The notes under the pieces: generated by a model
What the model saw: only the letters and a program-made list of their open reading frames with translations
Database searches by the model: none
What the model was told of the DNA's origin: nothing
Shown: positions 45,676 through 55,794 of the stretch, piece by piece
Numbering within the stretch: the first letter of the stretch is position 1
Layout: each line of letters opens with the position of its first letter
Position numbers and translations under genes: made by a program
NCBI GenBank assembly: GCA_964616755.1
Contig: CAZTSI010000001.1
Location: 62,001 to 126,000, forward strand
Length of the DNA: 64,000 nucleotides
Direction: 5' to 3'
Source of the DNA: CAYNFR01 sp964616755
Lineage (GTDB): Bacteria > Bacteroidota > Bacteroidia > Chitinophagales > Saprospiraceae

Positions 45676-46353
45676 TCATTCTTCGGCCTGAGCTCCAATA
45701 ACCACGACCCATTCTCCTTTAAGACTAATGCCGCTTTTTAACAACAAAACCAGTTCTTCGGCACTACCTCGGTGAAGGGTTTCGTATAATTTACTGATCT
45801 CTTTTGCTAATACTACCTTCCTTTGTGGGTTTAAATACTCCGATATTTCTTCTACACATTTCTGTATTCTATGTGGGGATTCATACAAAACAATAGTACA
45901 GTCCATCTTCGAAAGATACTTCCATCTCGTCTGACGCCCCTTTTTCTGCGGAAGAAATCCTTCAAAATAAAAGCGATCGGAGGGTAATCCGCTCATAGCT
46001 AGTGCGGCTATGACTGCACTAGCACCAGGAAGACATGATACTTTAATACCTGCATCATGGCAAGCGCGAACGAGTAAAAAGCCCGGATCTGAAATGGCAG
46101 GGGTACCCGCATCAGTGATGAGGGCGACATCCTTTTCTTCTGCACGTAGCTCTTCAATGATTTTTTCGACAATGCGATGCTCATTGTGAGCATGATAAGA
46201 GCGCATCGGAGTTTGAATACCAAAATGCTTCAACAAGATGCCACTATTACGGGTATCTTCAGCTAAAATAAAGCTTACCATCCCTAGCACTTCAATCGCT
46301 CGTGGGGTCATATCGTTAAGGTTGCCGATGGGCGTGGGAACTAGGTACAACAT
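45676..46353 (-). CDS. rsmI: 16S rRNA (cytidine-1402-2'-O)-methyltransferase
   Basis: 225 residues of SAM-dependent tetrapyrrole-methylase fold. LVPTPIGNLNDMTPRAIEVL opens it, followed by ILAEDTRNSGILLKHFGI, TDAGTPAISDPGFLLVRA, LPGASAVIAALAMSGLP and YESPHRIQKC. It 2'-O-methylates C1402 in the 30S decoding centre. Convergent with the carbonic anhydrase gene. Confidence 0.96.
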   Translation of the reverse strand: MLYLVPTPIGNLNDMTPRAIEVLGMVSFILAEDTRNSGILLKHFGIQTPMRSYHAHNEHRIVEKIIEELRAEEKDVALITDAGTPAISDPGFLLVRACHDAGIKVSCLPGASAVIAALAMSGLPSDRFYFEGFLPQKKGRQTRWKYLSKMDCTIVLYESPHRIQKCVEEISEYLNPQRKVVLAKEISKLYETLHRGSAEELVLLLKSGISLKGEWVVVIGAQAEE

Positions 46354-46562
46354 TCCTTATTAATTCAAGATATTAATCTCAAAGCTAATTATTCCTCATA
46401 GCGCAACAAGCATGAACACACTTTTATCGTTAATAGAGGCACGTTCAATACAAAACCAAATCAGCCGAATTCGTTAAAATAAGACTTACTCTTGGGCAAC
46501 CCAACGAATCGTCAACATTAACGGTATAACTTTTGTAACGGTATAACTGAATACTCTGAGCG

Positions 46563-48686
46563 ATGAACAATTCAACTATTCTTACATCAATGATCATTGG
46601 TATGGTGATATGTAGTCCTGCACTCAGCATCCAGGCCCAAATAGCCAATGATGACTGCGGATCTGCCATAGAGCTAGATTTACAACAAGCCTTTTGCTCG
46701 ACACCACGGGACTTCAATAATATTATGGCAACCGCCTCTGTACAGACAATTCCGACATGCTGGAATATGAACGACGGTGATCGAGATGTATGGTATTCAT
46801 TTAAGCCTCGACAGTCTGGTGCTTTAATTCAATTATTTGGAGAAACGGACAGAGGGGTCGAGTCACTCGATAATGCCGCAATTGCAATCTATAGCGGCAA
46901 TTGTGCTAATCTGACATTGGTCTTGTGCACAAATGTTTCGGTAGGTCGAGAAGACCTCCTCGAACGAACCTTAGCAAATCTACAGCTCGGAAGTCGATAT
47001 TATATTCGCGTGAGCAGCTCTGCGGCCTCGGTGGGAACATTTCAGCTTTGTGTCTCAACTTTTACTACTCGTCCTAATCCTGAGCAAGATTGTCCAGACG
47101 CCGTCATTTTATGCGATAAGAGCAGTTTTAATGTAGAAAGATTGCTAGGCGGTGGTCGCGATGATGACGAAGCGTTTGGCACGTGTCTTAGTAACCCTCA
47201 GTCTAACCTTGCTTCTGAATCAAGCTCGACGTGGTACAAATGGACAGCAAGAACCTCTGGGTCACTAACCTTCACATTGACTCCAAATAATTTTAATGAT
47301 CCAGAGGAGGACTTGGATTTTGTAGTCTTCAGACTTCCTAATGGTATCGATAATTGTAATAATAAAGAAGTGTTACGTTGCATGGCTTCTGGAGAAACCG
47401 CTGGACTAAGCGCCGCGCAAAATGCACGTTGTTTTGGCCCTACTGGCCTCAGAGATAGCGCCAGAGATTTCGTTGAAACTTCGGGCTGCAGCCCAGGAGA
47501 TGATAATTTTTTAGCACCGCTTGATATGATTGCAGGAGAGAGCTATGCTTTGATGATCAATAATTTTAGTAATAGTGGTCAAGGCTTTAGCATTACATTT
47601 GGAGGATCGGGCACTTTTGAAGGGCCAAATCCGGCTTTTGAAGTTCAATCATTAGGTTCAGGATTAGCTTGTGATAATCTTTTACGACTTACTGATATAA
47701 CTATTAATGCCTCTGATCCTATAACAGATTATCAATGGACATTTGGCGAAGATGCTTCACAAACTACTGCATCTGGACAAGGGCCTCATCAAGTAAGTTA
47801 CAGCTCTCAAGGAACAAAAATAGCTTCCCTTACAGTGACCACAAGTCGTGGATGTTCAGTCACTCAAATACAGGAAATTAACATTGGTAGCTGTTGTGAT
47901 GAAGCAAATAACAGTTTAACGTTAGAGGCTGACATACGTGATCTGACTTGTTATGACAGTGGCGATGGCTTCCTCACGATCAGGGCTGGTAGTGGTAGCC
48001 CATTGTATTTGTACTCGATTAACGGAGCGAACTTTACTCCTAACGACCGTTTTACAATGCTTGATGCTGGTAATTATACTATTACCGTTCAAGACAGAAA
48101 AGGCTGCGAATTGAATCGAGTATTTGAAATAAATGAGCCAGAAGAGATGATGCTTTTTCTGATGCGCGCGTTAGACACTGTGCCCCTCGGTTTTGGCACA
48201 AGTCTTTCCTCAGAGTATACTCCATCAGATAGAATTGTGACGTATACTTGGACACCGATTGAGATTTTGAGTTGTACGGATTGTCCTGATCCTAATGTTA
48301 CTCCACCGGGCACCACTACATATACACTTACTATTGTGGATCAAGATGGGTGTACAACTAGTGCGGACATAACGATTTTTACAACTGATGACAAACCATT
48401 CTATGCCCCTAATGCCATCTATCGCGGCTCGACCACTAATGGCAGGTTTAAGATTTTTTCGAATATTGCTGTCAGCGAAGTAGAAAAAATCGTCGTATAT
48501 GATCGATGGGGCAATATGCTATATGAAGAAGAAAATTTCGATATTAACTCACCCTTTTATATAGGTTGGGATGGCACCATAAATGGCCAAGAATTAGATC
48601 CGGGCATTTATGTTTGGGTCGCCAAAGTAAGATTTGTAGATAACGAAGTGACCGTATACTCTGGAGACTTTACGATATTTGACTAA
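46563..48686 (+). CDS. T9SS type B / gliding-motility C-terminal domain surface protein
   Basis: 707 residues with a Sec signal (IIGMVICSPALSIQAQ). The N half has two repeats built around an NDxCxxA / WYxF / T-x-G pattern (ANDDCGSAIEL, VWYSFKPRQSG; QDCPDAVILC, STWYKWTARTSG), typical of PPC-like Cys-rich beta modules; then a PKD-like domain near 370-445 and a SprB-type repeat (DLTCYDSGDGFLTIRAG, YTITVQDRKGC). The C-terminal 90 residues (NGRFKIFSN, VYDRWGNMLYEEENF, GWDGTINGQELDPGIYVWVAKV) are the gliding-motility-associated T9SS type B domain. Likely cell-surface adhesin. Confidence 0.9.
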   Translation: MNNSTILTSMIIGMVICSPALSIQAQIANDDCGSAIELDLQQAFCSTPRDFNNIMATASVQTIPTCWNMNDGDRDVWYSFKPRQSGALIQLFGETDRGVESLDNAAIAIYSGNCANLTLVLCTNVSVGREDLLERTLANLQLGSRYYIRVSSSAASVGTFQLCVSTFTTRPNPEQDCPDAVILCDKSSFNVERLLGGGRDDDEAFGTCLSNPQSNLASESSSTWYKWTARTSGSLTFTLTPNNFNDPEEDLDFVVFRLPNGIDNCNNKEVLRCMASGETAGLSAAQNARCFGPTGLRDSARDFVETSGCSPGDDNFLAPLDMIAGESYALMINNFSNSGQGFSITFGGSGTFEGPNPAFEVQSLGSGLACDNLLRLTDITINASDPITDYQWTFGEDASQTTASGQGPHQVSYSSQGTKIASLTVTTSRGCSVTQIQEINIGSCCDEANNSLTLEADIRDLTCYDSGDGFLTIRAGSGSPLYLYSINGANFTPNDRFTMLDAGNYTITVQDRKGCELNRVFEINEPEEMMLFLMRALDTVPLGFGTSLSSEYTPSDRIVTYTWTPIEILSCTDCPDPNVTPPGTTTYTLTIVDQDGCTTSADITIFTTDDKPFYAPNAIYRGSTTNGRFKIFSNIAVSEVEKIVVYDRWGNMLYEEENFDINSPFYIGWDGTINGQELDPGIYVWVAKVRFVDNEVTVYSGDFTIFD

Positions 48687-49237
48687 TGAGACGTTCAATT
48701 TTTATAGTTGTATTGCTGTTAAGTCTCTTGATCGCATGTAAAGAGGACGCGCCTTATGATCTCGCCACTGAAATTATCGATGGTACTCAAGAATCCGCAA
48801 CGGATATAGTAATGACGTTTTCGGATAGTGGCCGTGTCAGTTTTAGGATTTATAGCCCATGGCTCAAAAAAATTGAACAAGACAATCGCCTAATAGAAGA
48901 GTTCCCAAATGGCTTATTGATAGAGTTTTACGATGAGAACTTAGAAGTTAATTCATCCGTCTATGCAAATTATGCCAAACATATTGGTGCTGACGGCATC
49001 ATGCACCTGCGCGATAGTGTGGTATTCGTCAATACGGCTCAAGACCGAATCGAGTCAAACAGCATCATTTGGGATCAATCTAACAATCAAATTAGCACGA
49101 CCAAATTCTTTAAGCTCATTCGCAGCGCTACAAAGGATACCATCTTTGGCATTGGCATGCATTCACGACTTGATTTTTCGCGGATGGAGGTCACTCAGTT
49201 TGAAGGTAAAAGCCAATACAACAGACTAAACGAATGA
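48686..49237 (+). CDS. lptC: LPS export periplasmic protein LptC
   Basis: 183 residues with a lipoprotein signal (LLSLLIACKED). The rest is the LptC beta-jellyroll pattern: ESATDIVMTFSDSGRVSFRIYSPWLKK, GLLIEFYDENLEVNSSVYANYAKH, MHLRDSVVFVN, STKFFKLIRSATKDTIFGIGMHS. It bridges LptBFG and LptA in LPS transport. ATG overlaps the stop of the T9SS protein by one base (TAATG), so translation is coupled. Confidence 0.88.
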   Translation: MRRSIFIVVLLLSLLIACKEDAPYDLATEIIDGTQESATDIVMTFSDSGRVSFRIYSPWLKKIEQDNRLIEEFPNGLLIEFYDENLEVNSSVYANYAKHIGADGIMHLRDSVVFVNTAQDRIESNSIIWDQSNNQISTTKFFKLIRSATKDTIFGIGMHSRLDFSRMEVTQFEGKSQYNRLNE

Positions 49238-49275
49238 TCCTGAACAGTCATTCTTATTGGGAGCCAACATTATCC

Positions 49276-51723
49276 CTACCATTCATCATCAAATTCTTCG
49301 AGATCATTTTTGCTTGGCAAAGCATATGTTTCGCAATCAAGCTCTATTCCAATATTTTCAGGAATCGCAAATCGCAAGTGATAATCATAGCCCGAGCTTT
49401 TATCATCTTCTAATCGCTTGATAAAACTCATAAAGAAAGGTCTTGCCATAACGGCTCCTTGTCCTAAATCGAGTGAACGAAATCGTATCCAAGAGTTTTC
49501 TCCACCAACCCACGTCCCCACAACGAGATTCGGAGTGATTCCCATAAACCAACCGTCTACATGATCATTCGTCGTACCGGTTTTGCCGCCAAAATCTGAC
49601 TTCAATTGGTTACTTAAATGACTCGTGACATACTTCAGCATTTCAATCATCACATAGCTCACATTTTCGGGCAACACGCGCTTTTGGCTTACCTGTCCAT
49701 TAAACAATACACGCCCATGTTTATCTTCTATACGTTCTATCACTTGCGGCCTATTAGTAATCCCTTTGTTGACAAAAGTGGTGTAAGCTGAAGTCATCTC
49801 ATATACCGACAATGTTGGAGAGCCTAAAGCAATAGAGGGATATGCAGGAATTCTACCTTTCTCAATACCCATATCCTCGGCAAGTGAAATGACTTCTTTT
49901 ACACTACCAAGTTGCTTTATTATCCAAATCGACACAGAGTTCAGTGATTGCTTAAGTCCTTCTTTGAGGGTTACGGGTTGATTGCTAAAAGATCCTCGTG
50001 TATTCTTCGGACTATAACTTTGATGAATGGCAAAATCTCCTTCACCGGGAGAAATCGTGTATTGTATATCATCGACAGGAAAACAAGGTGAGTAGCCATT
50101 CATCACGGCCGTTGTATAGATGAATGGCTTGAAAGTAGAACCAATCTGTCGATGGCTCGTGACATGGTCGTACTTCCATTTTTGGAAATCACTGCCGCCC
50201 ACCCAGGCTCGAACGAATCCTGTCTGAGGCTCTATAGCCAAGGATCCTATCTGAAGGAACATAGACATATATTTGATGGAATCGATCGGACTCAACATGC
50301 GCTCTATTACGCCATCATAACTGTAAAGTTTCATTTTGTAGGGCTGTGAAAAATCTCTTTGAACCGCTTTCTCAAGCCTTGACCATTGCTCCTTCACAAG
50401 TGGCCATTGCGAAGAGGAAAGCACGCGATCATACACTTCTTTTTGTTGGGTATTGATTTGTTCATTTTTTAATAGCTCGGCCAAATAGTTTTTATCTGCC
50501 TCTGCTCTGTATAGACGTCTGATATCCGCGTTCCATAAGCGGCTGTTATCGATTTCTGACAGTATTTTTTGGGTAATATCCTCTAAAAAGGCCCTTCTTA
50601 AACGCTCATAGCGGTCGGTATTTTCGACCGTGGCACTAAGCTTTGCATTTCTTGAAGCTTGTTCTTTCTTATCTGCATCATAGGTCCAAGGATCCTTGCC
50701 TTTCCACGATTCAAAGAAATGTTTTTGTATTGTCCGCATGTGCTCTTTGGCCGCAGCCTCTGCATGGCGCTGATATTGAGCATTAATCGTCGTATATATC
50801 CTGAGGCCATCGACATCAAGATCATAATCATCGCCCCCTGATTTAGTAATTCCGTTTTCATTCAAGATAGTACGTACATGCTTTTTCAATTCTGACATGA
50901 AGTGTGGGGCGAGTCCGTTATAGTTTTGACCTGGATTAAATCGACTAACATCTATTGACTTGGCACGCAATTCCTTGTATTGATCAAGTGAAATGAAATC
51001 ACGTTTGGCCATTTGTCTTAGCACTACATTGCGCCGATTCGTGGCATTTTCCGACTTTGTTTTTGGATTGTAGATATACGGATTCTTGAGCATCCCAATG
51101 AGTACGGCTGCTTCTTCTTGACTTAGTTCTGACTGTTCTTTACCAAAATACACTTGCGCTGCGGCATTGACTCCATTGGCATTGTAGAGGAAGTCAAACT
51201 TGTTGAGAAACATGGCAAGAATCTCCTCTTTTGTGAATCTACGTTCGAATTCTACGGCGATGACCCATTCTTTCATCTTTTGCCAAATACGCTTAATAGT
51301 ATTCCCTGATCGTTCAGAAGTAAAAAACTGCTTCGCCAACTGTTGTGTAATTGTGCTAGCGCCACCGCGTGTACCCAAGAACGCTACAGCTCTTCCTGTG
51401 CCTCGCATATCTATACCACTATGTTCAAAAAATCTATGATCCTCTGTAGCAATCAGCGCATCGATTAAGTGGGGAGATAAATCTACAAAATTGACCCAAC
51501 TGCGATTTTTTCTAAAGTAACGATCTAGTTCCAAGCCTTTTTGATCATAGACCACTGTTGCTTCTTCATATTTTGGATTCTCCAGATCAGAGGTGTCGGG
51601 CATTTTCGTCCGTGCTACATAAAAAAACATAGCGAATCCAACCAACATCGCCCCAAAAACTGAGCCCCACAACACCTTAATCAACCAACTGTACCTCAGC
51701 TTTCCGAATAGCATTTTATCCAT
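49276..51723 (-). CDS. mrcA: Bifunctional penicillin-binding protein 1A
   Basis: 815 residues. One N-terminal membrane helix, then GT51 transglycosylase motifs (ATEDHRFFEHSGID, GGASTITQQLAKQFF, KEWVIAVEFERRFTKEEIL) and the transpeptidase motifs SxxK (STFKPFIYT), SxN (QSLNSVSIW) and KTGT (GGKTGTTNDHVDG). A 200-residue insert lies between the two domains. It polymerises and crosslinks peptidoglycan at the outer face of the inner membrane. Monocistronic, convergent with lptC. Confidence 0.96.
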   Translation of the reverse strand: MDKMLFGKLRYSWLIKVLWGSVFGAMLVGFAMFFYVARTKMPDTSDLENPKYEEATVVYDQKGLELDRYFRKNRSWVNFVDLSPHLIDALIATEDHRFFEHSGIDMRGTGRAVAFLGTRGGASTITQQLAKQFFTSERSGNTIKRIWQKMKEWVIAVEFERRFTKEEILAMFLNKFDFLYNANGVNAAAQVYFGKEQSELSQEEAAVLIGMLKNPYIYNPKTKSENATNRRNVVLRQMAKRDFISLDQYKELRAKSIDVSRFNPGQNYNGLAPHFMSELKKHVRTILNENGITKSGGDDYDLDVDGLRIYTTINAQYQRHAEAAAKEHMRTIQKHFFESWKGKDPWTYDADKKEQASRNAKLSATVENTDRYERLRRAFLEDITQKILSEIDNSRLWNADIRRLYRAEADKNYLAELLKNEQINTQQKEVYDRVLSSSQWPLVKEQWSRLEKAVQRDFSQPYKMKLYSYDGVIERMLSPIDSIKYMSMFLQIGSLAIEPQTGFVRAWVGGSDFQKWKYDHVTSHRQIGSTFKPFIYTTAVMNGYSPCFPVDDIQYTISPGEGDFAIHQSYSPKNTRGSFSNQPVTLKEGLKQSLNSVSIWIIKQLGSVKEVISLAEDMGIEKGRIPAYPSIALGSPTLSVYEMTSAYTTFVNKGITNRPQVIERIEDKHGRVLFNGQVSQKRVLPENVSYVMIEMLKYVTSHLSNQLKSDFGGKTGTTNDHVDGWFMGITPNLVVGTWVGGENSWIRFRSLDLGQGAVMARPFFMSFIKRLEDDKSSGYDYHLRFAIPENIGIELDCETYALPSKNDLEEFDDEW

Positions 51724-52090
51724 CTTGCAATAACTCCTGATTGTTATGATTTATTTCATTCCTATAAGCCTTAACGCCATAAAGCCTCATTTATTAAATC
51801 CTTACTTACGTGAAAGCACCTTTGTACACTGATTCGTAAATGGACTATCATGACTCATTATTCACGGTAAAGTGTACAAATAAGAATCAGGGAGTGGCAG
51901 GATTAACGCTAAGCCGTCATCTTGGTTAATTATGTCTCAAGAAATTTTGACTATTGAATACCTCATTAATAAGTAATACTATGATGAGAGAATCCCCTAA
52001 AATTTGAATGGCAGCCGCCATTTTGTCAGTTGGGTTCTAGTGGCACAACCTTTGAACAGTTATAAAACATTCATAAAAAAATAGCAAAAC
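51724..52090. other. Divergent intergenic region between PBP1A and htpG
   Basis: 367 bp; no small frame with coding character seen. Its right part carries the candidate htpG promoter at 52023-52054. GCACCTTTG near 51810 only partly fits the -7 element. Confidence 0.5.
52023..52054 (+). promoter_or_regulatory. Candidate htpG promoter
   Basis: TTG at 52023-52025, a 21-nt spacer, then AACCTTTG (one mismatch to TAnnTTTG). ATG 52091 is 36 nt downstream. Heat-shock control elements were not seen. Confidence 0.35.
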
Positions 52091-53953
52091 ATGGCAAAAG
52101 GTCAGATTTCAGTACAAACGGAAAATATTTTTCCCATCATTAAAAAGTTTCTATACTCAGATCAAGAAATATTTTTGCGCGAACTCGTGTCCAATGCGGT
52201 AGATGCCACCACTAAACTTAAAACACTTGCTTCTAAAGGCGAATTTAACCATGAGTTGGGCGAATTGACCATTGATATTTCCATTGAAGATGGCAAGCTT
52301 ATTATAAAAGATCGAGGTATCGGCATGACGGAAGAGGAGGTAAATCGCTACCTTAATCAAGTAGCCTTCTCATCGGCCTCAGAATTTTTAGAGAAATATA
52401 AAGATGAGGCCAATATCATTGGTCATTTTGGGCTTGGGTTTTATTCAGCCTTTATGGTTGCAACTAAGGTAGAAGTGAAAACAAAGTCTTTCAAAGAAAC
52501 GCCAGCCGTCTTATGGTCGTGCACGGGTGATCCTGAGTTTGAGATTGAACCTTCAGATAAAGAGGATAGAGGAACAGAAATAATCCTCCATATTGGCGAA
52601 GACTGCAAAGAATACCTAGAAAAAGAGAGAATAGAAAGCCTATTACAGAAGTACTGTAAATTTTTACCATTTCCAGTACGATTTGGCACAAAGACTACAT
52701 CTAATTGGGAAGGCGAAGGAAAGGATCGCAAGGAAATCAAAACAGAAGAAGAAAATATTATCAACTTCAAAGAACCACTTTGGAAAAAGTCGCCAAATGA
52801 ACTTAAGGACGAAGATTATAAGGATTTTTACAATCATTTATATCCCTATGGCGTGCCTCCGCTTTTTTGGATTCACCTCAATATCGATTTCCCATTCAAA
52901 CTGACCGGAATATTATATTTCCCAAAGGTTGGGAATGCAATAGAAGTTCAAAAAAATAAAATTCAGCTTTATAGTAATCAGGTCTATGTCACAGATAATG
53001 TGTCGCAAATAGTGCCAGAATTCTTAACCTTACTCCACGGTGTCATTGACTCGCCAGACATCCCGCTAAACGTATCACGAAGTTATCTTCAAAGTGATGC
53101 GAACGTTAAAAAAATCACCTCGTATATCACCAAAAAAGTAGCCGAGAAACTACATTCTTTATTTAAGGAGGATAGAAAGGCTTATGAAGAAAAATGGCCA
53201 GAGATTAGCGTTTTTGTAAAATACGGCATTATCTCTGAAGAAAAATTTGATGAGAAAGCCCGTAGCTTCGTCTTGCTACAGAATGTAAAAGATGAATTTT
53301 ATACTTTAGAGGAATACAATGAAAAGATAAAAGAACTTCAAAAGGATAAACACGATAAGCTAATTCATCTGTATACGAATGATCCTAAAGCTCATCATAG
53401 CTTTGTCGAATCAGCCTCTTCATACAGCTACGACGTGCTAAAGATGGATAACATCATTGATAATCATTTCATGCAACATCTTGAGCAAAAGGGTGGCGAA
53501 ATAACCTTTGTACGCGTTGACAGCGATACTGTCGATAATCTTGTACAAAAGGATGAAGAAAAGACTTCCATCTTAAGTGATAAAGAAAAAGAAAAAGTTG
53601 AAGAAATATTCAAATCAGTAATGCCCGAAAAGGGGGCACCGTACTTGGACCTTAAGCCCATGTCGCCTAATGACCATCCTGCAATTATTACACGTCCGGA
53701 GTTTTTGAGGCGAATGAAAGAGATGCAGCAGTTTCAATCCATGGGTTCGAAAGACGATGAATTTGATTTTCATAATTTGGTAATTAATACGAATCATCCA
53801 TTGATCGCCGAGAAGTTACTAAAAATGAAAGGGAGTGACCGCAAGGCAGAATTTGCACAATATCTCTACGATATTGCCAAGTTAAATCAAGGTATGCTCA
53901 AGGGAGAACAACTCTCTTCCTTTATAAAAAGAAGTTTGGAGTTTGTCTCTTAA
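52091..53953 (+). CDS. htpG: Molecular chaperone HtpG (Hsp90)
   Basis: 620 residues. GHKL ATPase motifs: IFLRELVSNAVDATTKLK, KLIIKDRGIGMT, IGHFGLGFYSAFMVA, GTEIILH; middle domain with NVSRSYLQ and the conserved Arg. The C-terminal dimer domain is shorter than in E. coli HtpG but typical for Bacteroidota. It refolds or stabilises client proteins. It is followed by a very regular hairpin terminator. Confidence 0.97.
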   Translation: MAKGQISVQTENIFPIIKKFLYSDQEIFLRELVSNAVDATTKLKTLASKGEFNHELGELTIDISIEDGKLIIKDRGIGMTEEEVNRYLNQVAFSSASEFLEKYKDEANIIGHFGLGFYSAFMVATKVEVKTKSFKETPAVLWSCTGDPEFEIEPSDKEDRGTEIILHIGEDCKEYLEKERIESLLQKYCKFLPFPVRFGTKTTSNWEGEGKDRKEIKTEEENIINFKEPLWKKSPNELKDEDYKDFYNHLYPYGVPPLFWIHLNIDFPFKLTGILYFPKVGNAIEVQKNKIQLYSNQVYVTDNVSQIVPEFLTLLHGVIDSPDIPLNVSRSYLQSDANVKKITSYITKKVAEKLHSLFKEDRKAYEEKWPEISVFVKYGIISEEKFDEKARSFVLLQNVKDEFYTLEEYNEKIKELQKDKHDKLIHLYTNDPKAHHSFVESASSYSYDVLKMDNIIDNHFMQHLEQKGGEITFVRVDSDTVDNLVQKDEEKTSILSDKEKEKVEEIFKSVMPEKGAPYLDLKPMSPNDHPAIITRPEFLRRMKEMQQFQSMGSKDDEFDFHNLVINTNHPLIAEKLLKMKGSDRKAEFAQYLYDIAKLNQGMLKGEQLSSFIKRSLEFVS

Positions 53954-54000
53954 ACCTTGAACCCAAAAACAAAAGGTCTGTAAAATCCGTGTAGACGTAG

Positions 54001-54036
54001 AATTGCCTCAACGAATTCCGTTGGGGCAATTTTATT
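54001..54036 (+). terminator. Rho-independent terminator of htpG
   Basis: AATTGCCTCAACG pairs over 13 bp with CGTTGGGGCAATT (one T-G), loop AATTC, then TTTATT. It lies 47 bp after the htpG stop. Confidence 0.85.
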
Positions 54037-54088
54037 CAATTGGTTAGGCTTGCTTAATTGATAACTATGTATCATTAGTATTTAAGTT

Positions 54089-54505
54089 CTAAGGATGGGC
54101 AGACACCCATATTTCGCCATCCTCATAGACCTCCTTTTTCCAAATCGGTACGGTTCTTTTAAGTTCGTCAATGGCATATTGACAAGCTTCAAAGGCGGCT
54201 ATTCGATGTGGTGCGACAGCGATAATGACTACTGGAATCTCTCCAATAGCTAACATGCCCTTGCGATGAGCTATTAGTAGATGAACCACAGGCCATCGAT
54301 CGAGACAATTTTGGGCAATTTTGTTCATCTCTTTGAGCGCCATCGCGTCATATGTTTCAAAAATGAGTTGCTTTACCTTTCGTCCGTTGGTTTGATTGCG
54401 AACGGTACCAATAAAACTCACGATTCCTCCTGCCTCATCAGAACATACTTTTTGCAGCAATTCGGTTGGCTGTAATGCAGATTCGTGTAAACTTACCAAT
54501 ATCAT
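54089..54505 (-). CDS. moaE: Molybdopterin synthase catalytic subunit MoaE
   Basis: 138 residues from ATG 54505, the family's usual N terminus (MILVSLHESALQ). An in-frame ATG at 54526 overlaps the end of moaD and would add 7 residues. Motifs: GGIVSFIGTVRNQTNGRKV, LIAHRKGMLAIGE and the catalytic lysines in VPIWKKEVYEDG. With MoaD it converts precursor Z (cPMP) to molybdopterin. moaD is directly upstream. Confidence 0.95.
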   Translation of the reverse strand: MILVSLHESALQPTELLQKVCSDEAGGIVSFIGTVRNQTNGRKVKQLIFETYDAMALKEMNKIAQNCLDRWPVVHLLIAHRKGMLAIGEIPVVIIAVAPHRIAAFEACQYAIDELKRTVPIWKKEVYEDGEIWVSAHP

Positions 54506-54515
54506 CGGCACACAT

Positions 54516-54755
54516 TTATCCTCCACTTACAGGGGGTATCAACACGACCTCTGTACCGTCAATAATTATAAAATCATCTTCTCTATATTCATCCCCCGTG
54601 GCAATTGCCAAAGAATTAAGCTTTGATAAAGACGGGAACTGCCGTATCAAATGAGCTCTTAAATCAGCCACTGAAATGACATCCTTCTCCATTTCAATTT
54701 GATCTGAAGTAACAATGTCGCGGCAAATGCCAAATCGAAGGAGGTCAATTTTCAT
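54516..54755 (-). CDS. moaD: Molybdopterin synthase sulfur carrier subunit MoaD
   Basis: 79 residues from ATG 54755 (the frame also has an ATG at 54764). Ubiquitin-like fold: KIDLLRFGICRDI, VADLRAHLIRQFPSL, and the essential C-terminal Gly-Gly in LIPPVSGG, which becomes the thiocarboxylate. Coupled to moaE. No other molybdenum cofactor gene is in the window. Confidence 0.93.
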   Translation of the reverse strand: MKIDLLRFGICRDIVTSDQIEMEKDVISVADLRAHLIRQFPSLSKLNSLAIATGDEYREDDFIIIDGTEVVLIPPVSGG

Positions 54756-54775
54756 AAGGCACAAAATTAGTAGGT

Positions 54776-55771
54776 TTAACTATTCTTGAGTGCAAAAACG
54801 GCATTAAATACGTCGTAATGCTCTTGAGCACATTTACTCCAAGTAAACTCTGCCGCCCGCAGCAATCCCTTTCGGACATATTCATTACGAACCGCCTGAT
54901 CGGTATCCATTACTTTCATGGCAGTGTATAATTCCTCAACGCTAAAAGGATCAATCAACCAAGCTGCATCGCCCGCCACTTCTTCTGTGCCTGTAAATTT
55001 AGAAGTAATAACAGGACAGCCACTGGCCATAGCTTCTAAAATGGGTAGACCAAAACTTTCATGAAAAGTGGGAAAAACAAAACATTTGGCCCGTGCATAC
55101 AGCTCTGCTAGCTCAAGCATCGTCTTTCCATCCGTCGTAAGATTGATGCGACGATCCTCTATGACTTTATCAAAATGCGGTAGATGCAAACGCAATCCAG
55201 TCTTCGTCCGCAATTGTCTGAAGGCTCTGATTATTAAATCTATATTCTTGACCGGTTGATATTCTGAAATAGATAGAAATTCATTGACCCGAGCATGATC
55301 ATTCTGTGGGGTAAATAATGCATGATCTACGCCATGGTATATCATCTCTATTCGATCCAGTGGAAATTGATAGACTTCATGGATTTGCGCTACAGCTGTA
55401 TGCGAAACAGTAATAAGTCTCGATACCCTCTTCTCAAAACGGTGCCAGCGAGCCACCAAGGCTTGTTTAAGCTCATTTAAGTGGTTTTCCATTTCAGTAC
55501 TTAGATTGGGTTCTGTATATACGAAAGGGCGCACTCCATGAACAGTCACGATTAGAGGCTCAGTGCGCTCATCCCAAAAATACTCCGGAAACCATAGACC
55601 CGACAAAAAGGGATGCCATAATAGGTCAAAAGATTGTGTCGAAAGTTCTTCTTCATTGGCAAAAAGGGAATACTCAACCCCCATTTTATCAAATTTTTTG
55701 ACAACATTATCTATGTAATTAACGAAGCTATACGGAAGGGGAGGTGAAGGATAAAAGATGCCGAGCTTCAT
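54776..55771 (-). CDS. Glycosyltransferase family 4
   Basis: 331 residues of GT-B fold. N-terminal MKLGIFYPSPPL, an acceptor-side region (LIVTVHGVRPFVY), then the C-terminal sugar-nucleotide site CFVFPTFHESFGLPILEAMASGCPVITS. It lacks membrane helices and resembles RfaB/mannosyltransferase-type enzymes. It lies 20 bp downstream of moaD on the same strand order (moaD-moaE read away from it), and divergent from the sulfotransferase-like gene at 55795; LPS or exopolysaccharide decoration is plausible. Confidence 0.9.
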   Translation of the reverse strand: MKLGIFYPSPPLPYSFVNYIDNVVKKFDKMGVEYSLFANEEELSTQSFDLLWHPFLSGLWFPEYFWDERTEPLIVTVHGVRPFVYTEPNLSTEMENHLNELKQALVARWHRFEKRVSRLITVSHTAVAQIHEVYQFPLDRIEMIYHGVDHALFTPQNDHARVNEFLSISEYQPVKNIDLIIRAFRQLRTKTGLRLHLPHFDKVIEDRRINLTTDGKTMLELAELYARAKCFVFPTFHESFGLPILEAMASGCPVITSKFTGTEEVAGDAAWLIDPFSVEELYTAMKVMDTDQAVRNEYVRKGLLRAAEFTWSKCAQEHYDVFNAVFALKNS

Positions 55772-55794
55772 AGGAAGTTGTTAAACGTGCGGTT

